Positions 25,038 to 32,398 of a stretch of 32,603 nt of DNA are shown in pieces (positions within the stretch are counted from its first letter, which is position 1; every line of letters begins with the position of its first letter). The translations under genes and the position numbers were made by a program. The DNA comes from an uncultured Flavobacteriales bacterium (lineage in GTDB: Bacteria > Bacteroidota > Bacteroidia > Flavobacteriales_D > Sanyastnellaceae), in assembly GCA_905478795.1 (NCBI GenBank), contig CAJQJX010000092.1:1-32603 (forward strand), read 5' to 3'. The notes beneath the pieces are model-generated. The model was not told the DNA's origin and ran no database searches. It saw only the letters and a program-made list of their open reading frames with translations.

Positions 25038-26238
25038 GTCCCGCGTAATCTGACAGATAGGCGAAATGGGGGCTCAGTTCACCTTTGAGCGTCGTCTCAG
25101 AGGCCCGCTCCAATATGCCTTGGGCGTCCCCTTCTACGACGAGGGGGATGACCTGTTCCAACAACGTCGCGCCAAAGTCTGCGCTGGCGTCGCGGGGCAA
25201 CTCACAAGGCAGGTTGTCCACGGCCATCACGCCAATGCTCCCCTCCGTACCAAAAGGGACCCGGCACTCGCCGACGGGGTCATACCCGTACATGGGGTCG
25301 GCGATGGTGCTGGGCTCCACAGTAGAAGCCACGGGGCCATCGATGTCGCAACTGATGTCGGCCACGGTAGAAATGCGCCAGTCGTCGTCGCGGACGTCTG
25401 CCCGGCTAAAAAGAAAGGGTGATCCCTCTGCCCAAAAGTGGCCGGCAATGAAGAGGTCCGTAGAGCGGGCAAAGGCCATGAAGGTGCTTTCATAGCCCAA
25501 TGGGTCGTCACAAAACTCCTTGAAGTCGAATCCGCTGTCGGATTTGCGGCGGTTGTAATCTTCGAGGTCAAGGTGGGTGAATACGGGCTCTTCAAAGTCT
25601 TCCCGGAGGAAATCGACCGGATGTACTTCCCGAATTCGCATGAATTCGAGGATTTCGCGGGCACCATTGCCCACGCGTCCCCGACCTGTGAGCGCCACCT
25701 TGGTTCCCGGGGCCAGTTTGACCTTGGAAAGGTGGGACTCCATCTCCGTGCGGTCTTCGCAATCGATGGCGCGCGGCAAGTCGTAAGTCCCGTGCTGTGC
25801 GCCAAACGTGCGAAACGCATTGTATGTCCCCACCACTCCAGCATATCGGCCAAAACCAATGATGCGCCTTCCGCCAGGTCGCTTGAGCAACTCGTAATCG
25901 ATGAGGCGGATGCGCTTGTCCAAGCATGCGCGCAGCAACTTGGCGTTGTAGGGCTGAAGCTTGAAAGTGTGGGAAAAGAAGAAGTAGGTCTTGTCGGGAA
26001 TCAGCTGATCGACGGGAACCTCTTTGACCCCAAAGAGCACGTCGCAATCGCTGAGGTCTTCGCTGAGCTCAACACCGGCAGCGGCAAACTCGGCATCGGT
26101 AATTCTCCTGACATCGCTGGGTTGGACGACCAATTCCACATAGGGAAACCGTTCTAACACCTTCGCGCAATGCTCCGGTGTCAGCGGCACACGCTGATCT
26201 GGCGGTACTTTTCCTTCTCTGATGATTCCTATCCTCAT
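25024..26238 (-). CDS. Saccharopine dehydrogenase (lysine-forming)-like NAD-dependent enzyme
   Basis: A 404-residue protein of the alanine dehydrogenase/PNT and saccharopine dehydrogenase (LYS1-type) group. The N-terminus IGIIREGKVPPDQRVPLTPEHC matches the AlaDH/PNT N-terminal domain, and FFFSHTFKLQPYN and IIGFGRYAGVVGTYNAFR are typical of the LYS1 branch. The nucleotide-binding motif VALTGRGRVGNGAREI is at about residues 180-200, followed by FIAGHFWAEGSP. LYS1 enzymes interconvert lysine plus 2-oxoglutarate with saccharopine. The assignment to saccharopine over other substrates rests on family resemblance. The gene is convergent with the TonB-like gene and divergent from the DUF3089 gene. 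Confidence 0.82.
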   Translation of the reverse strand: MRIGIIREGKVPPDQRVPLTPEHCAKVLERFPYVELVVQPSDVRRITDAEFAAAGVELSEDLSDCDVLFGVKEVPVDQLIPDKTYFFFSHTFKLQPYNAKLLRACLDKRIRLIDYELLKRPGGRRIIGFGRYAGVVGTYNAFRTFGAQHGTYDLPRAIDCEDRTEMESHLSKVKLAPGTKVALTGRGRVGNGAREILEFMRIREVHPVDFLREDFEEPVFTHLDLEDYNRRKSDSGFDFKEFCDDPLGYESTFMAFARSTDLFIAGHFWAEGSPFLFSRADVRDDDWRISTVADISCDIDGPVASTVEPSTIADPMYGYDPVGECRVPFGTEGSIGVMAVDNLPCELPRDASADFGATLLEQVIPLVVEGDAQGILERASETTLKGELSPHFAYLSDYAGLTGQ

Positions 26239-26432
26239 GTCTTCTCTCGAACGAAGGGTAATCTACCTCGGTTGTGCATTCACAGTGGCCGAAAACGCCC
26301 AAGTTTTTGCGGTTGTCAAGAAATGTGGTTGGTGAAAACTGAGCAGATAGGAAAGGACCGCGTCACTTGAGTCTGAAGGAGGCCAGTTTTGGTTTGCGGG
26401 GTGCAGGTGCATTTTGGATGCATTTTTGTGGC

Positions 26433-27485
26433 ATGGACTTGAAGTCGGTGTGGTGCGTTGTCGCCGCTGGGGTTTTTGTGGTTTCAGGGTGTAAGCGCTA
26501 CGAATCTGTCGTGGAGACTGGATTGCACGTAGAGCGCATCGCGACGGCCCTCGAACCTATTCCTGCGGCACCTGCGTATGGTCAAGAGGACAGTTGGTCT
26601 GCTTTGCCATGGCGCGATGATGCGGCCGATGGGCTGCCGAAGGGACGCACGGTGTCAGAAGGACCAGGTACGGCCGATGTGTTCTACTTGCACCCTACCA
26701 TTTTTGAGGAGGGACCCGCCTGGAATGCCTCGCTGGATAGTGCGGCGTTGAATGAGGCGGTCGATAGATGGCCTGTGCGGCATCAGGCTGCCATCTTTAA
26801 TGGTGCCGGTCGGGTGTTTGCTCCCCGATACCGACAGGCCCACATCCGCGTTTTCAGCGTGGGAGATAGTTTGAGCTTGGCGGCTTTGAAGCTCGCTTAC
26901 AGCGATGTCCGTGCGGCTTTCCAGCATTTTCTGAGCCAATGGGATGAGGGACGGCCCCTCATCATTGCCGCGCACAGCCAAGGCAGTTGGCATGCCCGAT
27001 GGCTGCTGCAGGAGTTCTTCGATGGACAGCCACTGCAGGAGCGCCTTGTAGCGGCCTACATTCCCGGCATGGACATCTACCCCTCGGACTTTAAGCAGCT
27101 GTCCGCTTGCGAGACGCCCACCGACCAGCATTGCTATTGTGCATGGATGAGTTACGGCACTGGATATGTCCCGGCTTGGTTGGGTCAAAAGGAGGAACCG
27201 CCCAGTGCGATACACCCCATTACTTGGACTACCGAGGTTGGGAAGGCCAATGATCGGAAGGTCCACCTCGGCGCAGTAAGGGAGTCTTTTCGCAACAAGA
27301 ATCCGGGCAGCATTACGGCGCAGCTTCGGCCTGAGGGTGTCCTGTGGATTGACCAGCCCCATATATTTCTGGTGGGCAAGTGGTTGCATCGGGATAATTG
27401 GCACGTGGGGGATTTCAACCTCTTCTGGGACAACATCCGCACCAATGCGCACGAGCGACTAGAGGCTGCGGCGGTAAATCCATGA
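26433..27485 (+). CDS. DUF3089 alpha/beta-hydrolase-like lipoprotein
   Basis: From the ATG at 26433 the 350-residue protein starts MDLKSVWCVVAAGVFVVSGCKR, a lipoprotein signal with lipobox VSGC, so it should be anchored by lipid at Cys. An ATG at 26418 and the GTG-like frame opening at 26367 would give a non-standard leader. The body is DUF3089: ADVFYLHPTIFEE, VFAPRYRQA, then AHSQGSWHAR, which is a G-x-S-x-G-like nucleophile elbow (A-H-S-Q-G), then YIPGMDIY and an active-site His near QPHIFLVGKW. The family has the alpha/beta-hydrolase fold; the substrate is not known. It lies 20 bp before the next gene and may be cotranscribed. Confidence 0.87.
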   Translation: MDLKSVWCVVAAGVFVVSGCKRYESVVETGLHVERIATALEPIPAAPAYGQEDSWSALPWRDDAADGLPKGRTVSEGPGTADVFYLHPTIFEEGPAWNASLDSAALNEAVDRWPVRHQAAIFNGAGRVFAPRYRQAHIRVFSVGDSLSLAALKLAYSDVRAAFQHFLSQWDEGRPLIIAAHSQGSWHARWLLQEFFDGQPLQERLVAAYIPGMDIYPSDFKQLSACETPTDQHCYCAWMSYGTGYVPAWLGQKEEPPSAIHPITWTTEVGKANDRKVHLGAVRESFRNKNPGSITAQLRPEGVLWIDQPHIFLVGKWLHRDNWHVGDFNLFWDNIRTNAHERLEAAAVNP

Positions 27486-27505
27486 TTTTGGCGTAACTCT
27501 GTACC

Positions 27506-28801
27506 ATGCATCTTCAACGATATGATGCCCTTCTCGCAGGGGCTTTTTTTATGTGCTTTTTTTCGGTCGCTTCCGCGCAGGTTACCCTGCCCATCGACTT
27601 TGAGTCAGGCACCACAACTTCCGATTTCACTGATTTTGATGGCGGTTTCGCTGAGGTCGTCGCCAACCCTGCACCGGATGCAGTCAACGACAGCGAGACG
27701 GTATGCAGGATTGTCCGCGATGGCGGCCTTCCATGGGGCGGTTCACTGCTTCAGATGGGGCAGTTCTTCGATTTTTCCGAGGAGACGAGCATCCGCATGA
27801 AGGTGTGGTCACCCCGCCAGGGCGTGCGCATCAAGATGAAGCTGGAGGGCTACCTCGACACGGAAATCGACCAGTGGAACGTCACCCAGGGCGGCTGGGA
27901 AGTGATGACCTGGAACTTCGCTGGCGAGTATTCCATGACCTATGACAAGTTGGTGTTCATGTTTGATTTCGAGAACGTGGGCGACGGCTCTGACCAGTCG
28001 ACCTTCTATTTCGATGACATCGAGCAGGTCGATGCCAGTGGGGGCTTGAGCCAGATTGACTTGCCCTGCACGTTTGAAGACGAAACCGTTGATCAGACGA
28101 CCTACGATTTCTGGGGCAATGCCTCTCAGATTGTTGAAGATCCCACGGCACCAGGCAACCACGTGGTGGAGGTCACCAAGATGCCGGTAGCGGTGGGATG
28201 GTCCGGCACCATGATCGGCACCATCGAAGGCTTTGCCAACCCCATTCCTTTCACAGAGGAGGAGAAGATGATCAGCGTTCGCGTGTGGACGCCATCTGCT
28301 GGAACGCCCATTTTGCTCAAGACGGAGATTACCGGAGAAGGCATTTACTGCGAGACCATCCAGTACACCACGCAGGAAGGGTGGGAGACGCTTGAATTCA
28401 ACTTTGGCAATGAATTGCCCGGAGGGCCTGAGCTCGAGGTCAACTACCCTTACGATCTGCTCGTGATTTTCTTCGGCTTCGGTGATGAAGGTGTCGAAGG
28501 TGGTACGACCTACTATTTCGACGATGTCTATTTCGGTGAGGCTCCCGTGGTCAACAGCATTGAGGCAGCGTCGGCTTCAAGCGTCACGGTGTACCCCAAT
28601 CCTGTCGGTCAGTACGATGTGCTGCGCGTGGCAGGAGTGGAGGCTGGTGCTGCGGCTACCGTGGTCGACGCCATGGGCCGTCAGGTATGGACTGGAGCAT
28701 TGGCCGCCAGCGGCAACCGTCTCGGCCTGCGCACCGGTACTTACACGGTCCGCATCGAGACTGCCCAAGGCGTGATTCGCCAAAGGCTGTTGGTCCGGTA
28801 A
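27506..28801 (+). CDS. T9SS type A secreted protein with two jelly-roll-like repeats
   Basis: A 431-residue secreted protein. Signal peptide: residues 1-24 (to ASAQ). Two homologous domains follow, about residues 25-175 and 180-345. Each opens LP.DFE/TFED, has FxEExSIRMKVWSP or TEEEKMISVRVWTP, then a GGWEVMTWNF or EGWETLEFNF strand, and closes with FYFDD or YYFDD. This pattern fits carbohydrate-binding-like beta-sandwich modules seen beside glycoside hydrolases in Bacteroidota, but no catalytic domain is present. The last 80 residues are a type A T9SS sorting domain: VYPNPVGQYDVLRV, then LRTGTYTVRIET and a basic end RQRLLVR. TGATTTTG at 27483 resembles a -7 box. Confidence 0.88.
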   Translation: MHLQRYDALLAGAFFMCFFSVASAQVTLPIDFESGTTTSDFTDFDGGFAEVVANPAPDAVNDSETVCRIVRDGGLPWGGSLLQMGQFFDFSEETSIRMKVWSPRQGVRIKMKLEGYLDTEIDQWNVTQGGWEVMTWNFAGEYSMTYDKLVFMFDFENVGDGSDQSTFYFDDIEQVDASGGLSQIDLPCTFEDETVDQTTYDFWGNASQIVEDPTAPGNHVVEVTKMPVAVGWSGTMIGTIEGFANPIPFTEEEKMISVRVWTPSAGTPILLKTEITGEGIYCETIQYTTQEGWETLEFNFGNELPGGPELEVNYPYDLLVIFFGFGDEGVEGGTTYYFDDVYFGEAPVVNSIEAASASSVTVYPNPVGQYDVLRVAGVEAGAAATVVDAMGRQVWTGALAASGNRLGLRTGTYTVRIETAQGVIRQRLLVR

Positions 28802-28830
28802 TTCCCGGCTCTTTCCTACTGTATCTTCGT

Positions 28831-28860
28831 AAACCGCTTTGGCTTGGGCCAAGGCGGTTT
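28831..28860 (+). terminator. Terminator after the T9SS type A gene
   Basis: A 13-bp stem with one G-T wobble, from AAACCGCTTTGGC (28831-28843) and GCCAAGGCGGTTT (28848-28860), and a 4-nt loop. It is 30 bp past the stop. The T-run is short, so efficiency is uncertain. Confidence 0.65.
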
Positions 28861-28927
28861 GCACGTTAGCGTGTTTTGTTCTCTGACATCCTGCCACCGA
28901 AGTGGAAAAACAACAACAACAATAACT

Positions 28928-29326
28928 GGGGCCGATTTTGGATTTGACAGCAAGACAAACGGCACGGTCAGCATGCCGAGTGCTTAGGGTAGCCACTCGT
29001 TAATCCCGAAACCCAAGCCATAACTGGCAACACTTCCTACGCGCTCGCGGCCTAATCCTCTCGGAGGATTTGCCTAATTCTAGCCACAAGGTGGCAGAAC
29101 GAGCTGTCCCGTGCCGTCGTTCGGATCCTATCCGCGGTACAATGGGGCATCAGGAGAATGGATCTAGCGAAAGGGGCGTCTTGACCCTGTAGCGAAACTT
29201 TACAAGGCTAAGTCGAAGATGGGCCGTCCACGGTCAGCCTTCGGTCGAAAATTAATCGTGGACTGAGCATGGAGAACGCCGCGCGCGTTGCTTGTTTGGA
29301 CGGGGGTTCGACTCCCCCCGGCTCCA
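28928..29326 (+). ncRNA. ssrA: tmRNA (ssrA)
   Basis: This gene encodes transfer-messenger RNA, which with SmpB rescues stalled ribosomes and tags the nascent chain for proteolysis. The 5' end GGGGCCGATTTTGGATTTGACAGC is the canonical tmRNA start. The acceptor stem pairs 28928-28934 (GGGGCCG) with 29319-29325 (CGGCTCC), with one G-U pair. The T-arm is GGGGG, loop TTCGACT, CCCCC (29302-29318). The discriminator is A29326; the genome continues CATT, so CCA is not fully encoded. The length, about 399 nt, fits Bacteroidota. The one-piece (non-permuted) order is kept. The 3' end is a common integration site, and a tyrosine recombinase gene lies 184 bp downstream. Confidence 0.96.
29026..29055 (+). 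other. ssrA: tmRNA proteolysis-tag reading frame
   Basis: The tag frame reads GGC AAC ACT TCC TAC GCG CTC GCG GCC TAA, giving GNTSYALAA and stop. Counting the charged Ala of tmRNA, the tag is A-GNTSYALAA. It ends in the ALAA degron recognised by ClpXP, and it has the short form used in Bacteroidota. Confidence 0.85.
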
Positions 29327-29347
29327 CATTTTCAGTGTGTAAAACTC

Positions 29348-29378
29348 AGCCCGGTTCCTCAGTGGTTCCGGGCTTTTT
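29348..29378 (+). terminator. ssrA: tmRNA terminator
   Basis: AGCCCGG (29348-29354) and CCGGGCT (29368-29374) form the stem, with a possible inner CC/GG pairing, followed by TTTT. It lies 22 nt after the tmRNA 3' end. It is CpG-containing and likely part of the host backbone or of the junction. Confidence 0.8.
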
Positions 29379-29384
29379 CATGCC

Positions 29385-29392
29385 TAAATTTG
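29385..29392 (+). promoter_or_regulatory. Candidate -7 box of the integrase gene
   Basis: TAAATTTG followed by C matches TAnnTTTG exactly, 118 nt before the integrase ATG and just after the tmRNA terminator. The leader would contain all three GTGTGACAC repeats. No good -33 box was seen. Confidence 0.4.
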
Positions 29393-29467
29393 CAGGAAAG
29401 ACAGGGCATGTGAGCACTTTGTGATTCCACCTGTTTCCAGTCTTTTCCAGTCAGAGCAAATCAAAAA

Positions 29468-29511
29468 GTGTGACACAGAGTGTGACACATGAACCACAAA
29501 AGTGTGACACA
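29468..29511. repeat. Three copies of the near-palindrome GTGTGACAC
   Basis: GTGTGACACA occurs at 29468-29477, 29480-29489 and 29502-29511. Each copy is an odd palindrome (GTGT-G-ACAC). The first two are 12 bp apart and the last two 22 bp apart. The second and third share a 15-bp direct repeat, AGTGTGACACATGAA. The last copy touches the integrase start codon. They could be arm-type recombinase sites or an operator. Confidence 0.75.
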
Positions 29512-30851
29512 TGAAATCATCACTGATCTTCAAAAAAGACAACAGAGAGGGAAACCGCAGGAAAGGAACATGGGGCTTCATTCAGATCCGAATCTTCTGG
29601 CAAGGACAGCGGTGCCAGTTTGGAACAGGTCACAGCATAGAAGCAAAGCATTGGGATGCCAAGACAAAGCATGTGAAGCTGCTCAGGGGCAACCAGGATC
29701 TGCGGGATATCCATGCAGACATCACCAGGCAGCAAGCTGACCTGGAGCGGGAATGGAACAGGCTGCATCACATCAAGAAGGATGCCTTCACTGCAGCTGA
29801 ATTCAAGAGCTACCTGGCAGGGGATCTGGATCCACACCAGGGCACCCAGATGGACTTCCTTCCCTGGGTCACCAAGTTTATCAATGAGTTTGACAAGACA
29901 GCGCTGCCAGGGCAAAGCAAGACAGGCACTGAAGCAACCAGGAAAAAGTACCAGGCTGATCTCCGGATCCTTGAGCAGTTCAGCATTGAGACAGGAGAGG
30001 AGCTGAGCTGGTCCAACATGGATCACAACTTCTGCCAGGCCATGAGGGACTGGAGAGCTGGCAAAGCTGCCAACTACTTCAGGCATGGATACCTGGATGA
30101 TTCCAGGACATCAGAAGGAACTGTGGGCAGGTGGGTGAAGACAGTCAGAGGGTGGATCACCAGGGCAAGAAGCCTGGGCATCCACACCTTCGATCACCAC
30201 AACCATCCAGAATGGACTGTGAAGGAAGCTGATGTGCTGCGCTTTGCATTGTCTGAGAAGCAGCTGCAAGCCTTCCTGGATTGGGAGGTGCCAGATACTC
30301 CAGCTGATCAGGGAGGTGCTCCCAGGACGGGAGTGAAGAAGGCCAGGGATCTGTTCTGTGTTCAGTGCACCACAGGTGTCAGGGTGTCTGATCTGGCCCA
30401 GGTCATCAAGCAGTACAATGACAACCCATCCAGGGAAACCTTCAGCATCCACATGAAGAAAACAGATGCCTTTGTGACTGTGCCTGTCTGGGATATGGTG
30501 CACAAGATTGCTGCAAAGCATGGAGGTGAGCTGCCACCCACTGGAGCTCTGACCAGGTACAACAAGCTGCTGCGAAAGGGGGCCAAGCTCTCTGGCTTAT
30601 TTGATGAGAAGATGCTGAAGCCTGTCCTGGATGAGAAGGGGCAGCGCAAGATGGAAGAGGTGGATCAGTGGCAGCTGGTCACCAGCCATGCTGCCAGGAG
30701 AACCTTTGCAACATACCTGGCCAGCAAGGGCATTGCCACCAGGACCATCATGGGAATGACTGGGCACAAGGTTGAGAGCGAATTCAACAAGTATGTGAAC
30801 ATGAATGCTGTTGAGACAGCGCTGAGGGTGAAGGAGCTGGCAGGGCTGTGA
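29511..30851 (+). CDS. Tyrosine recombinase / phage-type integrase
   Basis: A 446-residue site-specific recombinase. An N-terminal arm-binding-like region (about residues 1-110, with RRKGTWGFIQIRIFWQGQR) is followed by a SAM-like core-binding domain (about 115-230). The catalytic domain has Arg291 (TTGVRVSDLAQV), His393 and Arg396 (TSHAARRTFAT), His419 (GMTGHK) and the nucleophile Tyr428 (FNKYVNM). All expected catalytic residues I could place are intact, so it is probably active. It is oriented away from the tmRNA. Codon use differs from the host genes: Arg is mostly AGG/AGA and CpG-ending codons are rare. The ATG at 29511 overlaps the third palindromic repeat. It is likely to integrate the element into ssrA. 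Confidence 0.94.
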   Translation: MKSSLIFKKDNREGNRRKGTWGFIQIRIFWQGQRCQFGTGHSIEAKHWDAKTKHVKLLRGNQDLRDIHADITRQQADLEREWNRLHHIKKDAFTAAEFKSYLAGDLDPHQGTQMDFLPWVTKFINEFDKTALPGQSKTGTEATRKKYQADLRILEQFSIETGEELSWSNMDHNFCQAMRDWRAGKAANYFRHGYLDDSRTSEGTVGRWVKTVRGWITRARSLGIHTFDHHNHPEWTVKEADVLRFALSEKQLQAFLDWEVPDTPADQGGAPRTGVKKARDLFCVQCTTGVRVSDLAQVIKQYNDNPSRETFSIHMKKTDAFVTVPVWDMVHKIAAKHGGELPPTGALTRYNKLLRKGAKLSGLFDEKMLKPVLDEKGQRKMEEVDQWQLVTSHAARRTFATYLASKGIATRTIMGMTGHKVESEFNKYVNMNAVETALRVKELAGL

Positions 30852-30856
30852 CTTGT

Positions 30857-30863
30857 TACTTTG
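30857..30863 (+). promoter_or_regulatory. Candidate -7 box of the cargo gene
   Basis: TACTTTG, then CAGC, then the ATG at 30868: the same spacing as TATTTTG-CACC-ATG at 12674. This would give a leaderless or nearly leaderless transcript. It lies in the 16-bp gap after the integrase stop. Confidence 0.35.
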
Positions 30864-30867
30864 CAGC

Positions 30868-31377
30868 ATGATCCAAAATCTCTCAATCCTTGCCCTGGCC
30901 ATGCTCTCCACATTCGCTGTGGCAGCTCAGAAACCCAACACCAAGCATTGCTACAAGCTGAAGACGGAGGAGGACCTATTTGACGGGACGAAGACGACCC
31001 GCATGGGAGGCCTCAAGTACAACATGTCAATGGTGACGTATACGGAGATCGTCGCGGAGGGCGATACCACATTCCTCGTCGGCGGGAGCCTTCTTAAACA
31101 AGGCTTCGATACCCAGGAGGGGATGACCTTCCTATTTGACGACGGAGAGAAGATCGAGCTACCCGGCGCCAGCCACAGGGCGAGCGCAGGTCAATACGGA
31201 TGGACACACGTCGGGGTCGGCGCGATCTCAAGAAAAGGGCTGGAGCAATTCGCCACGGTCGGTGTTCGCGCGATTCGTATTGGACTCTACGACTCACCTG
31301 AAATCACGGGAAACTCGGCGAAGTCGATCTTCATGACGGGTGCCTATTGCCTCCTGAATCGCGACAATCAGAAGTGA
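30868..31377 (+). CDS. Secreted protein of unknown function, possible element cargo
   Basis: From the ATG at 30868 (169 residues) the protein has a signal peptide, MIQNLSILALAMLSTFAVAAQ; a TTG at 30853 would only add five residues. The mature part has two Cys (HCYKLK near the start, AYCLLN near the end), which may pair. Between them is a beta-rich chain with short phrases such as GDTTFLVGGSLLKQGF and MTFLFDDGEKIELPG. I recognise no family. Composition is strikingly different from its neighbours: by manual count 44 CpG in 510 bp, against about 14 in the 1341-bp integrase gene. It is placed between the integrase and the oppositely oriented small-gene block, a typical place for accessory cargo. 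Confidence 0.75.
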   Translation: MIQNLSILALAMLSTFAVAAQKPNTKHCYKLKTEEDLFDGTKTTRMGGLKYNMSMVTYTEIVAEGDTTFLVGGSLLKQGFDTQEGMTFLFDDGEKIELPGASHRASAGQYGWTHVGVGAISRKGLEQFATVGVRAIRIGLYDSPEITGNSAKSIFMTGAYCLLNRDNQK

Positions 31378-31650
31378 TCAGAGGCGGCAGATCTTCTTGA
31401 TGTGGGCAGTGATCATTCTCTGGCTGGGGGCATAGTAATCCCAGAGCTGCTTCCTGTGCTGCTCTAAGTAAGCCAGGAGATCCAGGCCCTCAGCTTCGCT
31501 CAATTCGTCGCTGTGGATGCGGTCTTCAATCCCTTCCAGGGAGACTTCATCCAGGCACACATCACCCAGCATCCGGCTGCACTTTGACAGCAGCCAGGAG
31601 GGGCAAGGCACCAGGGCCTGATCAAAGAAATCAATCTGGCTGGGAATCAT
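31378..31650 (-). CDS. Small hypothetical protein of the element
   Basis: A 90-residue protein from the ATG at 31650; a TTG at 31659 would overlap the upstream stop codon. It starts MIPSQIDFFDQALVPCPSW and is mostly helical by composition: LDEVSLEGIEDRIHSDELSEAEGLDLLAYLEQHRKQ. No signal peptide, membrane segment or known motif seen. It is the last gene of the minus-strand block and converges on the cargo gene with no gap (31377/31378). Confidence 0.6.
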   Translation of the reverse strand: MIPSQIDFFDQALVPCPSWLLSKCSRMLGDVCLDEVSLEGIEDRIHSDELSEAEGLDLLAYLEQHRKQLWDYYAPSQRMITAHIKKICRL

Positions 31651-31655
31651 ACAGA

Positions 31656-32042
31656 TCAATCATTGATGTGGGCTTCCTCCACTTCGCTGTACACACCGTT
31701 GGCATAGAGACCACAGAGCATGAGGATGGCCCTGCTTTTGCTTCTCTTCTCTGCCATCTCCAGGAAGTAGGGGCTTCTGCAATTCTCAGGGCATGCGCTG
31801 CCAAAGGTGGTGATGGACTGGCCCTCTGGATTGGTGGCTTCACAGCGCACTGCAGCATACTTCTCAGAGCAGCCTTCCACAACATACTGCAGGGTGATCC
31901 CTGCCTTTGCCATGATCTTCTCAATGCCCTGCCTTTTGATGATCACAAAGTGCTGGTGCCTGAAGATGTCATCCATGCTCAAATCATAGGAGTTGAACAG
32001 GCTATTCATGAAGGCCTTCTCTTCGGTTGTTAGGTTCGCCAT
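31656..32042 (-). CDS. Phage-type protein with a MAEKRSKSRA motif
   Basis: A 128-residue cytoplasmic protein. The sequence runs FVIIKRQGIEKIMAKAGITLQYVVE, then YAAVRCEATNPEGQSITTFGSA, then PYFLEMAEKRSKSRAILMLCGLYANG. I recall similar G-IEKI..., ETFGSAS and MAEKR-K-RAIL strings in phage and mobile-element proteins of Bacteroidota found near single-strand annealing or ssDNA-binding genes. That is memory of a pattern, not a search result, so the link to recombination is tentative. Four Cys are present (GCSEK, RCEAT, ACPENC). The stop lies 5 bp before the next ATG, and the start overlaps the upstream gene by 13 bp. Confidence 0.7.
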   Translation of the reverse strand: MANLTTEEKAFMNSLFNSYDLSMDDIFRHQHFVIIKRQGIEKIMAKAGITLQYVVEGCSEKYAAVRCEATNPEGQSITTFGSACPENCRSPYFLEMAEKRSKSRAILMLCGLYANGVYSEVEEAHIND

Positions 32043-32398
32043 AGTGGTGCGGGGTTGATGTTGTTTTTTGATAGGATTTCAATGGCCTTGGAAAGCGTTT
32101 CCTTCAGCCTGGCATTCTCTTCTTCCAGGGATGCCTTCTGGGTTTTTAGTGATCCAATGCGCTCTGCATCTTCGAGCATGCGGATCTTGTATGTGCTGTT
32201 GGCATTCATCTTCCTGGTGATCTCATTCTCCATGTCATGGAAGCACAGATTCACCTGGCTGAGGGTGTCATGCAGTCTCTGCCAGTTCGCTTTCTTCTCT
32301 TCAGTCAGATCAGGCTCATCATCAAGCCAGATGCCAATGATCTCCATCTGAGCTCCCAGGTAATTCCTGGCCATTAGTCTCTCCAGGTGACTCATCAT
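32030..32398 (-). CDS. Coiled-coil hypothetical protein of the element
   Basis: A 122-residue protein (ATG at 32398, or the adjacent ATG at 32395). The N-terminal half is helical with EEKKANWQRLHDTLSQ; residues about 80-115 have a leucine/isoleucine heptad pattern (IGSLKTQKASLEEENARLKETLSKAIEIL, in overlapping heptads), so a coiled coil is likely. No known family recognised. It overlaps both neighbours (4 bp with the upstream gene, 13 bp with the downstream one), which points to one transcript and coupled translation. Confidence 0.65.
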   Translation of the reverse strand: MMSHLERLMARNYLGAQMEIIGIWLDDEPDLTEEKKANWQRLHDTLSQVNLCFHDMENEITRKMNANSTYKIRMLEDAERIGSLKTQKASLEEENARLKETLSKAIEILSKNNINPAPLWRT

